Shown here: piece after piece, positions 23,278-35,693 of the stretch | Position numbering within the stretch: position 1 is the stretch's first letter | Layout of the letters: every line of letters begins with the position of its first letter | From: Brasenia schreberi | Lineage: Eukaryota > Streptophyta > Magnoliopsida > Nymphaeales > Cabombaceae | DNA: 64,000 bases | NCBI GenBank assembly: GCA_036023115.1 | Contig: JAYKKT010000040.1 | Coordinates: forward strand, 3,221,501 to 3,285,500 | Direction of reading: 5' to 3' | Translations under genes and position numbers: made by a program | Notes under the pieces: model-generated | The model's input: the letters and a program-made list of their open reading frames with translations, nothing else | Database searches by the model: none | What the model was told of the DNA's origin: nothing

Positions 23278-24024
23278 GAGAATCAGAAGTGCTATACTTG
23301 AAATGCGCATACTTGTTAGAACTACAAGTGTATATTTTTATTAATATAGTTTAGATAATCTAGAGAAGTTCTAAAACATTTATATATTTCGATTGGAACG
23401 AAATGGTGGCTCTGTTAAATCTTTCATCTTGTGGTTTACGCGAATGAGTTTTTAGTATGATCTATTTAATGCGTCTGTGCATGCGTATCCGCAAAGTTCT
23501 ATTGTTTCTTATGATTTATTTAGCACAGTAAAAAGTTTTATCATCTTCAAAAAGAATGACTTTCATACACAAAATATCAACTGCTTAAAATTAACACATT
23601 TGAACAAAATTTAACTCTCAAATGTAGCAAGAAAGAAGTTTGGATATGATCCAATAACTGCTACATGAATAAGGGAATACTGCTATGAAGGTACAGGACA
23701 AGCACGGGACTGGTCTATTAAATAGCAGGTGCATTATGGAGGTATTATTTGATACAATTTAATGTTAATTATATAGATATAATGGATCTAGATTGGAGTA
23801 CATACGGGTGCATGGTTGGAGGAAACGCAGAGACATTCCATCCTAAGACCTGCAGAAATAAATACAGCGTCTGAAGCCACAAGCAAACCCCTGATACATA
23901 TCATAAAAACAAAATTGTCGTCTTTTGAGATACACACGCACACAGATGCGCGAGCACTCACACATAAACACACATTACATATATAAAAACAAAACAAAAA
24001 AGGGGCGAAATGTATTTCTTATTC
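23278..24024. other. BELL 3' flank, gene-free
   Basis: The first part is probably 3' untranslated sequence. The rest is AT-rich DNA with a (CA) patch near 23935-23975. Nothing else is recognised. Confidence 0.45.
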
Positions 24025-24310
24025 GATACTCAATCATGCTCAAACTCCTATTTTGTCACCTTGAGGCCCTTCTCTACCACCCTTCATCACTACTCTCTTC
24101 TCGTCACCATCAAAACCACTTAAAAAAACATAAATTATTTATATATATAAATATTTAGGTTTTTGAATAGTGTGAATGATAATCACAATAGTTTTGACTA
24201 ACAACGGTTTTGAGAAGTCGCGAGAGAACTGTGGAAGATGATGAAAGATGTGTGGATGGTTGAAGCTGAAGAAACAACTAAATGGAGATTTGAGCATGAC
24301 TGAGTATTCA
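24025..24310. mobile_element. Foldback MITE-like element
   Basis: The left end GATACTCAATCATGCTCAAA and the right end TTTGAGCATGACTGAGTATTC are inverted repeats of each other. Complementarity continues imperfectly inward (CACCATC with GATGATG, and AACCACTT with AACGGTTTTGAG), so the whole 285 bp could fold. There is no coding capacity. A related AT-rich core (CATCTAAATATTTATATATA-like) recurs near 52270-52470, and a similar motif near 16255-16330. Confidence 0.65.
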
Positions 24311-25847
24311 TCAAAGACTGTACCTCTCTTTTCTTACTTTTTGCACACACATATATATATAAAGGCCGGTGAGTTAATGTGCTTGTAATATGTTTGTAAT
24401 CTAATCTTTGGAAATCTCAACTATCTATTTTGACAAAAAGTATCAAATCAAATACATCTACAGAAAGTATAATTATACTTTTCACCTTTTCTATTTTGAA
24501 AAAATAACCATCCATCAAGATTATTAAGATTTTCAACTCCATAAGACGTATATAACATAGCAAGCATATTAGATATTTCCTATATATAACTCCAATTATA
24601 TGTGTCTTGTAAAGCAACATAGGTTTCTCTTTCACAACTACCTTATCAAATCTCTTCCAAGAAAATGCCGAGGAATACAGTTACCTTATAAATTAATTTA
24701 TCTCTTTCGCAACACTTGAGTTGTTGTTTTACAAAGAAGAAGCATTTTGCAGCCAAGTATCCTAGCTTGTGTCTTGACTTGTTCTTCATGCCTCGTTGAT
24801 TTCTCTGAGTGAGGGGACCCGTTGTGGTGGATACGATGCATGCGTTTATGCTCTCATTCAATTGAATCCCACAACCGTCCAAATCCAGATCCCGTAGTTT
24901 GTGCCATCCGAAAGATCAATCCTTTCTGCTTTATGTGATTTCACTATCTGTATTAATTTTAATATCTGTGAGTAGATTGCGTCCTTTTCTCTTCAACTTC
25001 ACAAGAGATGGACACCATTCGCGTGAAGAAATTCCATCTAAAAATAAGAAAAGGAAAACTGTATTGTTGGTGAAAAGTTGCAACGTATTCATGGGGGATC
25101 TGTATTGTGCTGAAACCTAAAATTCAGAAAATCGATTGTGTCGTAATACAACACCGCCAAAGATTTGGTGCGCGACCACCCTAGAAAATTTTCTTGATAA
25201 ACTATCGGCAAATTCAATCCTTTTTTTCTTTTGAAACAATTTTACACATAATCGATCGAGCACAATGTTAACTAAGAATTCACGTAGCTAGCTCACTTAG
25301 TTCGGGAGAAAGCTCGGCTAATTGAAGTATAAATCATGAGAAACGGCATGGAAGTGATTGATCTTAATTGGAAAGTGATGTGAAGCCAATGGAAGATCAT
25401 TACAGACCCTCCTTGTTTACCTGTGCTTGAATTTTCATCATAGCCTAATTAAGCAGCATTCGAACCTCTTAAAAACCAGAAAGTGATTGGGTTCTAATGC
25501 ATATTTCTGTGCGCTTACTAACTAAATCATAATAAGAAATAATGTGGGGAGCAGTTAGTGACTCTATTTAAGTTGCATAAAATGAAATGAAATGAATTCT
25601 CCACTACATATATGTTAATGTAACAAGTTTAATCATATTCATCAATAGAGGGATATTGTGTAACAGCACAAGAATTTCGATGAGCCAAAGTGCGAACTTG
25701 GGCTTCTTGATAACAAACAGAATATGCTATAGGAAAATTGCGTCATTGATTCTATAAAAGCTGATGGTAAGACTTGAAAGTTGCCCAAATTCAACTCAAG
25801 TGAATTTCAGAAAAAGATAAAGATATGCCTCTATGTGTGTATACATA
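24311..25847. other. Gene-free stretch
   Basis: No reading frame or repeat boundary recognised. Confidence 0.45.
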
Positions 25848-25855
25848 TACATACA

Positions 25856-26223
25856 TAGACATATAGACATGTCTTGGTTTTGGGTTTCAAATGATTCCTC
25901 TTAACTGAATACCTAGAACCGTAACTGAACCGGCTCAGAGCCAGTTACAGTGACAGTTCTAAAACTGTTTGGTTCTTGGGCAGTTTTGGTTTGAGTCGGG
26001 AACCATCTCAGAACCGATAATTTTATTAAAAAATTAAAATTTATAGTTTTTTTAAAAAAAAGACATAGAACTGTCCGTTTTTGTTCCAGTTTTATAAAAA
26101 GTGAAACCAAAACCAAATTGAGTGGTCCCTATTCTAGTTTCACTGGTTTTGGGTTTAGCCAGTTTTTGGCCTAGCTCAGTTCCGGTTGAAAGCGTCAGTT
26201 CGGTTAGAAACCGGCCATGTCTA
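25856..26223. mobile_element. hAT-like MITE, copy 1 (TAGACATGG family)
   Basis: 368-bp non-coding element flanked by an exact 8-bp duplication TACATACA (25848-25855 and 26224-26231). The right end is AACCGGCCATGTCTA and the left end, somewhat decayed, starts TAGACATATAGACATG. The body is rich in GAACCG and CGGTTC motifs on both strands. An 8-bp duplication with short inverted repeats fits the hAT superfamily. Confidence 0.8.
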
Positions 26224-26250
26224 TACATACACATTATAAACACCTACCTC

Positions 26251-26251
26251 C

Positions 26252-26338
<87 letters not shown>
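26251..26338. repeat. Compound microsatellite (CT)n(TA)n
   Basis: CT run followed by about 64 bp of TA, 20 bp beyond the MITE target duplication. Confidence 0.95.
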
Positions 26339-26341
<3 letters not shown>

Positions 26342-29300
26342 TGGGTCTAGTGGGATGACCTGGACCTGACCCAAGCCCGACTGATGTCATTTCCAGGTTT
26401 TGGAAAATAAAAATAAAAAATCAGTTCTGGTTCATGTCAAACTGATTTATTTTGACCCTGACCCGATCTACCATCCCTAGATATACCGAAGTCATCTAGT
26501 CATTGTAGGCTTCCGTAGTTCACAACCGTGTCACAAATAAAGGATGTAAGACCCGCGAGTTTATAGTAGCATGTATGGCCAATCAATCTTAATCTTGATT
26601 ATAAAATTGATCCAGTTAATTAGGCAATTAATCAGCTCCAACCTTCTCTTTTTTATTTGTCCAATAAACATGTTTACAAGGATTAATACTGACCTTTTTA
26701 TCATGTACCAAAGAGTGATATTTAAAATCATATAAGTGGAGAAAATAATCAGGAATTTTATTTTATTTTTTCTTTCTCCTCCTAAAATAAATTATTATTG
26801 TGACCGTTATTATTATATCTTACTTCTTGTTGTTGCTGTTCGCTCTTTGGAAAAGAGAAATTCTCGTTGGCTTCTCCACTAACGGCACAAAGTCGAAGCC
26901 AGTCATGCATAAAGTGATGTTCTAGCCTTTGCTCCATCATTTCATCCCTTTCATCCTCATTGTGTCTCTAACTCGAACACTGAAAGTAACATCAATTTCT
27001 TTACGCAAGGAATCCTCCTCAAGGTATGAATGTATTGCTCGGCTTAACGAGTCACAAAGCAGAATAATGATTCTAAACAACGTTTCTTAAGGATAATTAA
27101 CCTAAGATTAGTCCGTAATGAATGCGCTATCAGTTGGTTTTAGCATGCTTCTAATGAAAACAGAAAAGAAAATGGATTCAGAAGAACTTGGACGTGACCT
27201 TACAAGTAAATCTTTGGTTACAAACTTGAGCGAACCATGGGACAGGAACTGTAGCACAATGAACAATTCAACTAGTGGGATAAATTATTGCGAGATTTTG
27301 GTTGCATCTTTTCCCAAACGCCAGTGGATTGCCATTATGATGGAGGGTACCAACAAGATCATCCATTTCACACTTGTCTGCTGCATCAAGAAAACAGGAA
27401 ATCTTCAGAAAGCAGTTTCATGGTAGTCATTCTTTTCTGAAAATACTGAAAGCAACAAGTTACTTTTAGTTTTCTATCAGATATGGCTCTAGAAAAGTGA
27501 TGCATTTGACATTAGCGTCGTCAGAATTGAACCAAACCGACGGATTCAAATCGAATCATCTGTAACTTGATTCGATACAGACCAGTTCAGTGACTTTTCG
27601 TTGAACTTCCTGATTCGACTAGAACTGGAGGAATTCAGATTGAAGCAGTAGGACTTCCAGTTTACATAAAATTTGATTGGTTGGACCTTGACATGACTTG
27701 CACTTCCATAAATTTGTGTGGATCCAAAACTCCGCAGTGAGTTGATTGGGGTTTGCAGGAAAACAAACCTTTTGCCTCGAGTTTGATTTGGATTGATTAT
27801 CTTTTTCTTCCTCGGCAACTGTTTTGTTAGTGTGAGAGTATCTTTTTATTTACATTATTCATTAAGGAAACCTAATCATAACAAGGATTGCAGTGAGTTC
27901 ATGTTGCTTGCCTTTGGAATAACAAGAAGAAGATTTTCCTTTGTCCGTTGAAGGTAGAAGCGGGACTATGTTCAACTCTTGAACCATGTTAAAATTCGTC
28001 CACTTGCTTTTTTCTCCTTCGTAATCTTTCTCGGATTGATCTGCGTGTTCATGAAATTTTCTTATTCTATTCTTCGAACCATTTAGGTAGCATAAAGTTC
28101 CTTCTGAGAACCGTATGTGGGACTTCTAATACCAGTGAAGCATGTTTCATATATAAATTTATTCAATATTGAGAAATTAACAACTTTTGAATCAATAATC
28201 CGCAGGCAAGAAAACAAGAATGTATGAACATATTCATGTACTTCCTATTTAGAACATATTCATGTACTTCAAAGCATGAAACCAGCTTATAACCTTCAGT
28301 CATTATATTTGAAATCCGGACTCTGCAACATCTTTCTTGTTTGTAGAAGTACATATGTTTTCTTGAGGCTATAATCATCTTCTCAGGGTTTGTTAATTGT
28401 CACTAGATCATAAGTAATGTGGATGCTTCTTTAGTCGTTTGTAGGCAATCAAGATATAAATCCTTGCTACTACTGCTGCTTAAGCCTGCTGGTTGATGCA
28501 CAATTCCCCCCTTCTTTGTGTGTGTGTGTTGCTATAGCCAGACCACGAGTAAGCACGGGGCAAAGATTTAGGTGTAGTAGATCTTGGACCGATCTATAGC
28601 TAGTTCGGTGTTAAGACTGCTATTGCATTGTTTGTGAAACGGAGCAGACCAGTTGGTCGGACCAAACGAACCGGGAACTAAACCATGATCCGGTTCTGTC
28701 CACATGTTAGATCTGCCAACAAAAAAGAACAGCATCTAACCGGTGGACCGGCCGGTTGAACCAGTCAATCAAAAACCAGTGAATAGGCCAGTTATGTAAT
28801 TTCAGGTTTTTTTTATTATTTTTGTTTAATCTTTTATTCAAAATAAAAAAATTTAGTAATTTCCTTTTCGCATAGTCTCTTCTTTATTTGGAGGTGGTGA
28901 ATAAACAACATTTCATACTTCGTGGGGTTCTTTATTTTTAATTTTAATAAGTAAAATGTGACATATAATAAAATTATAAATATATATCTGTTTAATTGTT
29001 ACTTGTTAGACACCATTGAAACCCCGCTTTTTAGTGAACCTAAACAGTTTCATTGACGAGTCCAATTTCCTTAACATTGGTTTATTGTCCTGGAAGCTAA
29101 CGTATATATATATATGAATTCGTACTATCGGTAGGAGAGAAGCATAATGATTAGTGGGGATTGTGGGGCTGCAGGCGATCGAGTATTCTGATTATGGACG
29201 CGGTCCCTGAGCTACAAAGGAGGAAAGAGTTCATCACCTCAATACCCCTTCTAATAATTCAGAACTGTGTGTGATCCAGTGAAGCAACACAAGACTCTGA

Positions 29301-29528
29301 TAACACAACACACACACAAAGATGGAGTGAAACTGAAGCTGCTTCGTTTGCAGCCTTTTCAGTGATGGCCAGCTTCTCTCTTGAGATAACAATCAGTGGG
29401 GACAGAACGTTCAACACCAGACCTTAAATCTCACGCCGGGTTAAATACCGGAGTTCCTCTCCCGTTACGCTGCAATCGGGCGAGGGAAAGATAGGGAGGC
29501 TTGTAGTCTTCTTTCTCTAGCCACTGCA
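26339..29528. other. Gene-free stretch
   Basis: Contains CGGTTC/GAACCG-rich patches (about 27520-27680 and 28630-28800) that look like eroded relatives of the TAGACATGG MITE family. A 19-bp direct repeat GAACATATTCATGTACTTC lies near 28226-28270. A frame of about 100 codons at 27118-27426 has no recognised motif. Confidence 0.45.
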
Positions 29529-30229
29529 ATGGGTGGCGTGAAGATGGCTTATTTGCTGTACCACCTTGTACTATCAATGGTCTCCGTGCCGAACTTGACG
29601 CTCACTATCGCATTTGATAATGAGAGGCAAGTGAGAGTGGATGCTGAATTTTATGGAAAGGGAAACGATGGGAATCATATTAGTTCATTCCATGTAGAGA
29701 AAATTGAGAATGGTAGTCAGGGAAAACAAATTGGCGTTAAAGAAGAAAGCAAGTGCTCTCCATTGCTGTTGGAGAGGGGGTGGTAGTGGTGATAGAAGAA
29801 GACCAGGACGTGGAGGTGATGATGGAGGAAGAGGGTGGTGGTGGTGGTTGTGGTAGTGGAGGGTATGGATATGGATGGGGGTGGGGATGTGGGGGAAGTA
29901 GTGGAGGTGGAGTTGGAGGAGAAGGTGGCAGCAATAGAGGAGGAAGAGGAGGTGGTGGTGGTGGTGGGAGATGTTGTTGGGGTGCAGGGTGTGATGGTAT
30001 GACAAAAGAAGGAAATAGGAGGAAGAAGTACAGTCGGTATGTGGTTGGTGAGTATGTGCACTGCATGGGGGTGGGAGCATGTAGAGGCATGACTTTGATG
30101 TGTCCTCTCTTTTGCAAGGGTCCATGCGTTTATGATTGTGACAAAATGTGCAGGGCTCTCTGCATACCCCATTCGGTACTAAAGCCAACCCTTCGCGTCC
30201 TCAACAATTTCCTATTATTTGCCTTCTAA
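29529..30229 (+). CDS. Glycine-rich, cysteine-containing secreted-type protein (frame broken or split)
   Basis: The first frame (29529-29786) starts MGGVKMAYLLYHLVLSM, which looks like a signal peptide, and runs into a charged region. A second frame (29753-30229) holds a long glycine run (GGGGGCGSGGYGYGWGWGCG, later GGRGGGGGGG), then RRKKYSRYVVGEYV and a cysteine-rich end CPLFCKGPCVYDCDKMCRALC. A third frame in between reads WRGGGSGDRRRPGRGGDDGG, which is also typical glycine-rich sequence. This suggests one or two slippage frameshifts in the GGT tract, or an unrecognised intron. Such proteins usually go to the cell wall or apoplast. Whether the locus is functional cannot be told; assembly errors in the GGT tract are possible. 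Confidence 0.4.
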
Positions 30230-30364
30230 TTTTTATTATTTGCATGCCTCTTTGTAAATTTAGGGTTCTAATGAACACCCCACAAGTGATTTCATATCCT
30301 AAAAATGTTTGTTAGTTTGCTTTATAAATTACAACTAGTAATACACAGAAAGCAATACTCTCAC

Positions 30365-30450
30365 GAGGCTTAAGGGGGTCAACTCACGAGTTGGATGTCA
30401 CGAGTTCGATAACTAAGACGTGCATAAGGCTTCAGCATCCATTGTAAAAG
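30365..30450 (+). mobile_element. SINE-like element, decayed
   Basis: GGGGTCAACTCACGAGTTGG, then CACGAGTTCGATAAC (a B-box-like GTTCGAT), then GCATAAGGCTTCAGC and TTGTAAAAG. It matches the tRNA-derived SINE family seen repeatedly in the right half of this window. Confidence 0.55.
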
Positions 30451-31059
30451 TACAACCAGCAATACAAGTGTGTGTGTTTGTGTGATTATAATCAGTTTTC
30501 ATTTGTCTAGGGATATAACTTGCTTAATTACATGATTATTTGCTTTTGAAGTATGCAGGTGTGAAGAACTAGAGGAAAACAGTTGAAGCAAGATTCGTTC
30601 TGCATCACCAACATTCATCAACTCGTTCTACATCATCTCCTCAAACTATTCATCCTGTTCGGATCTAATTGAAAGCTCGTGACTTCCAGAAGAAAAAAAA
30701 GTTGAAGGCTTGTGCCCGTCAATTATTGCTTGCTGCTGGCTTTGTAGAGTCAATGTCAAGAGTGTCTGATAAATCGAACTTCGTCTCCCTTTTCTTGGTG
30801 ATAATTTTCTTGATGATCATGATTCAACAAAATCGGTTCTGAATCCTTGGCGTGTGTGTCAGAAGAGTGTTTTGTTTGACGCAATGGTGGTGTGATCCTG
30901 TAGCTGCTTTGAAGAATTTAGAATGAATACGAAGTTTATCAGCCTTCGCTTTGTGCTGTATACAGATGGGCACAGTAACACCACGTTCGGCATGTTTAGA
31001 TATTGCAGTACCGTTTCGATTCTTGAATAACATCCTAAAAGCACAAAGATCAATAGCTC
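30451..31059. other. Gene-free stretch
   Basis: Only short overlapping frames occur on both strands. Nothing recognised. Confidence 0.4.
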
Positions 31060-31150
31060 ACCTGACTACGGGGTCGACTCACAAGTTGAAGGTCATGACG
31101 CCTGGCTTATCGGGCTTCGGCCTTCCCAATGTTCCCGTAAAAAGAACACA
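31060..31150 (+). mobile_element. SINE-like element, decayed
   Basis: GGGGTCGACTCACAAGTTG, then AAGGTCATGAC, GGGCTTCGGCCTTCCCA and GTAAAAAGAACACAC. It is the same family as 30365-30450 and 50515-50640. Confidence 0.55.
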
Positions 31151-31904
31151 CTTACAACTAAACTAAGTTGGGCGACCAAAAACCCTGGTTCAGTGCTTTC
31201 ATCTTTTGTATGATATGTAAATCTTTTGATGGTGTTAAAATTGGGAGAGATCTGACTAACCCGAGCTACCTTTAAAAGAAATTATTCGTCCATCTACCCA
31301 ACAAGTATAGCCATATGTATACGCATATCCGCTCGAAGTATTGAAACCCTCATACTAGCTATAATATTTGCTATGCCCTTGAAATTTCTATCTAAAATGC
31401 ATAGCCTATTTTGATCAATTGATGGCAATCGGTCATGTTTCTTTTCAAGGATGTGGGCATTCGGTTATGTTCAGGTTTATTTCAAGCCAATATCCACACA
31501 TCCGCTTCTATTCTTTCGACAGATTTCCGTTCATTTTAACTGAACGTGGTCTTTTGATCCGTTTCTTTCTCGAGGATTTCGACATTCGATCAGGCATCAG
31601 TACATTGCTGAACGCTAACATTCTACAGTAACTTCAAAGAATATATGAAGTGAAATACAGGGTTCAGGCTTTTCTACGTTGTTGTATCTTACCCAATGTC
31701 ATCATTCAACTATATATTGACTAAAAAACATAAAAGAATATGCAAATTGTAAATCATGAACTTGTCACCGCTCTGATTGTTCATGACATAGAACTCTCCC
31801 CACGATCAACCATATTGAATTTCTTCAGATATATTTCCCGTTTAAAATAGATTTTGAACAGAGCCAAATCAAAGTGCACTGACGGTCTTTTGTGTGTTGT
31901 GTGC
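31151..31904. other. Gene-free stretch
   Basis: No supported gene or repeat. A 70-codon frame at 31419-31631 has no known motif. Confidence 0.4.
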
Positions 31905-31998
31905 GTGTGTGACAATGGGGAGGCTGAAGTCAGGTATGCATGTCACGACCTTCAATTTGCGAGTCGAGTTCCCAGGCCAGGTGACCTAACACTCCAAG
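31905..31998 (-). mobile_element. SINE-like element, decayed
   Basis: Reverse orientation copy: on the plus strand GGCTGAAGTCAGGTATGCAT, then GACCTTCAATTTGCGAGTCG and AGTTCCCAGGCCAGG. Confidence 0.5.
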
Positions 31999-32843
31999 TG
32001 GTGCAAGTGAACTGATTTTATTTTACTTTAGCATCTCTTTTGTCATTTTCCTACTTGAACCTTATCTTTTCTATAAGCATTTTTCCTACAAAAAGTTCAA
32101 TATAATACTTTTTTCCTTTTTTTGCAACTTTTCGTTCATGTGAATGACCAAAATTTACCGCTTGGGTATTTTTTATTGTATCCCCCTTGTTGCTAGTGCA
32201 ATTATATTCCACACCTAACACCTATTTTCTATAGAGCAAGTAGACGTACGTATAAGACTAAATTATGAAGACTTGAAACTCTTTGCTTATCCATCAAACA
32301 ATATCATTTTCATCTACGACTCACTATCGACTAGCAACGACCAATTCAAGCACAAGTCTGAAATTTAGCATCGAGTAGGCATTAATTTACGGGGCTTCCA
32401 CCAGCAAGCTCTTGATGATTGTTATTGCCGCAAAAAGATGCTTTCACCGGCAATTCTTTTCGTCACTAGAAGCTCCTAAGCACCACTGGCAATCCTAGAA
32501 AGCCAGTTCTACGGGTGGGTGTTGCCAATGTGTGGTTGAAGTGGCCCTTTCTGCAAATAGTCCACAAGGAGCTGCAATGAAGCCCTTTCCCACACTTTGA
32601 CACTGTGACAACACCAAGGATAAGGACGACTCTGTTTGCATCTCAACAGTGGAACATACAACATAAAGCCATGTTAATAAAATTATTCTGCCTACATCAA
32701 ATCTACAAGCTACATCTCAACCTCAACCACACAATTACCACAAACACCCTTTGTCCTGAGATACATGGGCGCGCACACACACACATACATATATATATAT
32801 ATAACGCTACTATGATAATCCTGCTACCATTTTTTATTTAGAT
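31999..32843. other. Gene-free stretch, 3' flank of the LYK pseudogene
   Basis: AT-rich. It has a CA/TA microsatellite at about 32774-32804. No gene seen. Confidence 0.45.
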
Positions 32844-34736
32844 TCACCTAGCACCAATGCTAGAAGAAACTTCCAATTCGTCCATCGGTGCAGCGAAACG
32901 CAGTTCCTCAGTCTTGGAGAGCATGTAAACAACATCCCCCATACTTCGCCTCTCTGATGCTTCCTTTTGTATGCAGGCTCTGGCAATAGAAAGCACACAC
33001 TCCATAGAGCAATTGTTGCATCCATTAGGCTCCCATCCATCCATCTTCTCACTACCTCTTCTCGATCACCATCACCATCATCTACCATTCTTTCCATTTC
33101 CATCCACAGAAGCTTCGCTCCTTCTCCAACGGCATGCCGACACCAATTCTAACAGCACCACACCAAAGGCGAACACGTCCATTTTCGTGGTGACAACACC
33201 ATCCACGAGGTACTCTGGTGCCATGTAACCTTGAGTACCAACTATGTGCCTTGTGATTGCATTGCACCCAGACTTAGCCAAGCCAAAATTAGCAATCTTG
33301 GCCCTCATGTTTATGTCCAACAGTATGTTGCTGCTCTTGATATCCTTGTGAACAACGCTTGGTTGTGTGTGCTCATGGATGTAATTCAAGCCATTTGCTA
33401 CATCAACCGCAATCTGAACTCTCCTTTTCCAATCGAGCCGCCTCCCCAACTCGAACCACGAGTGGAGAGACCCATTCTCTACATACTCATATACTAAGTA
33501 GCATTCACCCTCTGTAGGATCGATACAGAACCCGTCCAACCTCACTAAATTGCTATGATTCACCTTCTGCAGGATCCTCAGCTCCTCACTGACGTCGGAC
33601 TTCATCTTCTTCACCGCGAAGGCTTCTTCCCCTATCACTGCCTTGAAGACATTTCCTCCAATTATCGAACTCGGATTGAAATCATTGGTGGCATTTCTAA
33701 GAACTTGGGGTGAATAAAGATTATATTTATCCAAACATTGGGAGATATCAGCCAGGAGATCCTTATTAGCAAAAGAACTCATAGGCCTAGTATCAACAAG
33801 CTGGTAGATTTGCTCTTTCTCTTCATAAGAGTTGAAACCCATTAATCTTTTAGACCTCTCACCCTTTCTGCCCAACACCCAGAACAGAACCACAAAGACC
33901 AACAGTAACAAAAGGCCAGATACCCAAGAAAACAGAGAGAAGAATAACAGCAAGTTTATAACCTTTTGAAGAGGAAACTTGAGTTGGTGCCTTCAGAGCA
34001 GGTTGTGTTTGATTTGGAGCCGGCTGAGAGAATACAGGGAATCGAGAAACCGGGACCAAAATTGTGTTCAAAGGAACAAGTTGAGTTTGACCATTTTTAG
34101 ACACCAAGTCACCAGAATTGACAGAAAGTATGTCACGATCATTAGAGTTGAAGGACGTAGCAATAGAACTCAGAGTATCACCTTCACCAACAACGTAAGT
34201 GATGAGAAAATTCACGCCTTTCTGCAACTGGCTTGGTGTCGGGCACCGGCAACGAATGGGGAACACGATTAGGTCTCCGATTTCGATCCGCTCGGGAATA
34301 CGCGTAGGGTTTGCGACTTCTACTCCTTGGTAAGTAGTCAGATTTTAAAAGTTAGTCGTGGAAACAATGTAGAAGGTGTCGCCGGAAATGAATTGGTAGG
34401 TGATATTTGCCTGAAAGAGATTGCCCATGCAATCACAAGTGATGGGGATGAGCAGTTTCTGGCCGTCCACTAAGGAAGATGTATCAGATGAGAGGTTGTT
34501 GGTTCGTTTGATTGAAAGAACACTAACACCAAAGAGATCACTGATAGCTGATATATTGGGCTCCATAGTCTGACATGGGTTACGCGTGAGATTATAGGGG
34601 CAAGATTAACCATTAATGGAGGAAATGTTTGTGGGTGTTTGAGACTGAGAGAGCTCGGCAGAAGAGATGCAAACAGAAGGAATGAAGGGAAAGAAAAAGA
34701 AACCCATGAAAATTGGCGACCCATTTGGCTTTGCAA
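32844..34736 (-). pseudogene. LysM receptor-like kinase (LYK4/LYK5 type), inactivated
   Basis: Intact relatives are plasma-membrane chitin or chitooligosaccharide receptors with three extracellular LysM domains. The order here is signal peptide ([19 protein letters not shown]), CPYNLTRNPCQT, LysM pieces (NISAISDLFGVSV, ANITYQFISGDTFYIVSTT, FLITYVVGEGDTLSSIATSF), a membrane segment near 33880-33960, and a kinase (FAVKKMKSDVSEEL, LVYEYVENGSLHSW, VVHKDIKSSNILLD, AKIANFGLA, GTQGYMAPEYL). HKD in place of HRD, NFG in place of DFG and a degenerate glycine loop fit the LYK4/5 pseudokinase clade. Inactivating changes: a frameshift after the signal peptide, in-frame TAA at 34606-34608 and 34345-34347, a deletion after PCQT, a frameshift at the membrane segment, and two more near 33130 and 33020. 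The coding region has no introns. Its promoter side is filled by the TA array and a duplicated SINE piece. Confidence 0.9.
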
Positions 34737-34822
34737 TTCCTTGTTTTTCGCTTCACCTTTTCTCGATCCTGCCCTCGATTTATAGAGACAGTAAGCAAAG
34801 AGACGAAAGAGAGAGTGAGTTG

Positions 34823-34897
34823 TTGGTCACAGGATGGTGTGAGTTCGATATCCGGGGCGTGCATGCCGGGGAGTGCATGCCTGCCCATATATATACG

Positions 34898-34940
<43 letters not shown>

Positions 34941-35014
34941 TGGTCACAGGATGGTGTGAGTTCGATATCCGGGGCGTGCATGCCGGGGAGTGCATGCCTG
35001 CCCATATATATACG

Positions 35015-35101
<87 letters not shown>

Positions 35102-35102
35102 G

Positions 35103-35193
<91 letters not shown>

Positions 35194-35220
35194 GTATATG
35201 TATATATATATATGTATATG

Positions 35221-35252
<32 letters not shown>

Positions 35253-35264
35253 GAGAGAGAGAGA
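34823..35264. repeat. 118-bp direct duplication plus long TA/GTA array
   Basis: A block opening TGGTCACAGGATGGTGTGAG, with TTCGATATCCGGGGCGTGCA and GGGAGTGCATGCCTGCCC, occurs twice identically (from 34823 and from 34941). Each copy is followed by TATATATACGTATA. Beyond lies about 240 bp of TA interrupted regularly by TATG, ending in (GA)n at 35252-35264. The unique part carries a B-box-like GAGTTCGATATCC, so it is probably a SINE fragment trapped in an expanding microsatellite. Confidence 0.85.
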
Positions 35265-35329
35265 TGAATTGGTAAGATCCCATTAATATAAGAAGATGGT
35301 ACCATATGAAAATTTAAGGATCACTGCAC

Positions 35330-35425
35330 TGTGTTAGCTCACCCTGCACGGCTCTGGACTCACACGATCGAGTTCGATTCCTGGGATATGCATACCACAT
35401 TTACATATCCACATTGTAACCGAAA
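35330..35425 (+). mobile_element. tRNA-derived SINE-like element
   Basis: GGACTCACACGATCGAGTTC then GATTCCTGGGATATGCATACC, ending ATTGTAACCGAAAAG. GAGTTCGATTCC is a near-perfect pol III B box. An upstream TTAGCTCACCCTGCACGG may be the A-box region. Confidence 0.6.
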
Positions 35426-35455
35426 AGAGAATTTTTTTATGGCTCTTTGTTAGGG

Positions 35456-35608
35456 ATATTCAAGGAACCGACAAAACCGAACCAAACGCGGTTCTGTTTT
35501 AATAAGAAAAAGGACTGGTAGCCTGGTTCACAGTTCTTAGGTCCATGAGAATATATATATTTATAGTGGATGGACTAATTTAGATATAAATCATGATAAG
35601 TTTATAGA

Positions 35609-35693
<85 letters not shown>

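Noticed and set aside
29685..30188. Antisense open frames rich in His, Pro and Ser opposite the glycine-rich locus
   Set aside because: They are shadows of the GGT/GGA repeat in the sense glycine-rich sequence. They have no known domain.
34613..35305. Open frames of up to 230 codons reading Tyr-Ile repeats on both strands
   Set aside because: These are translations of the TA/GTA microsatellite array. Both strands are open only because the repeat lacks stops.
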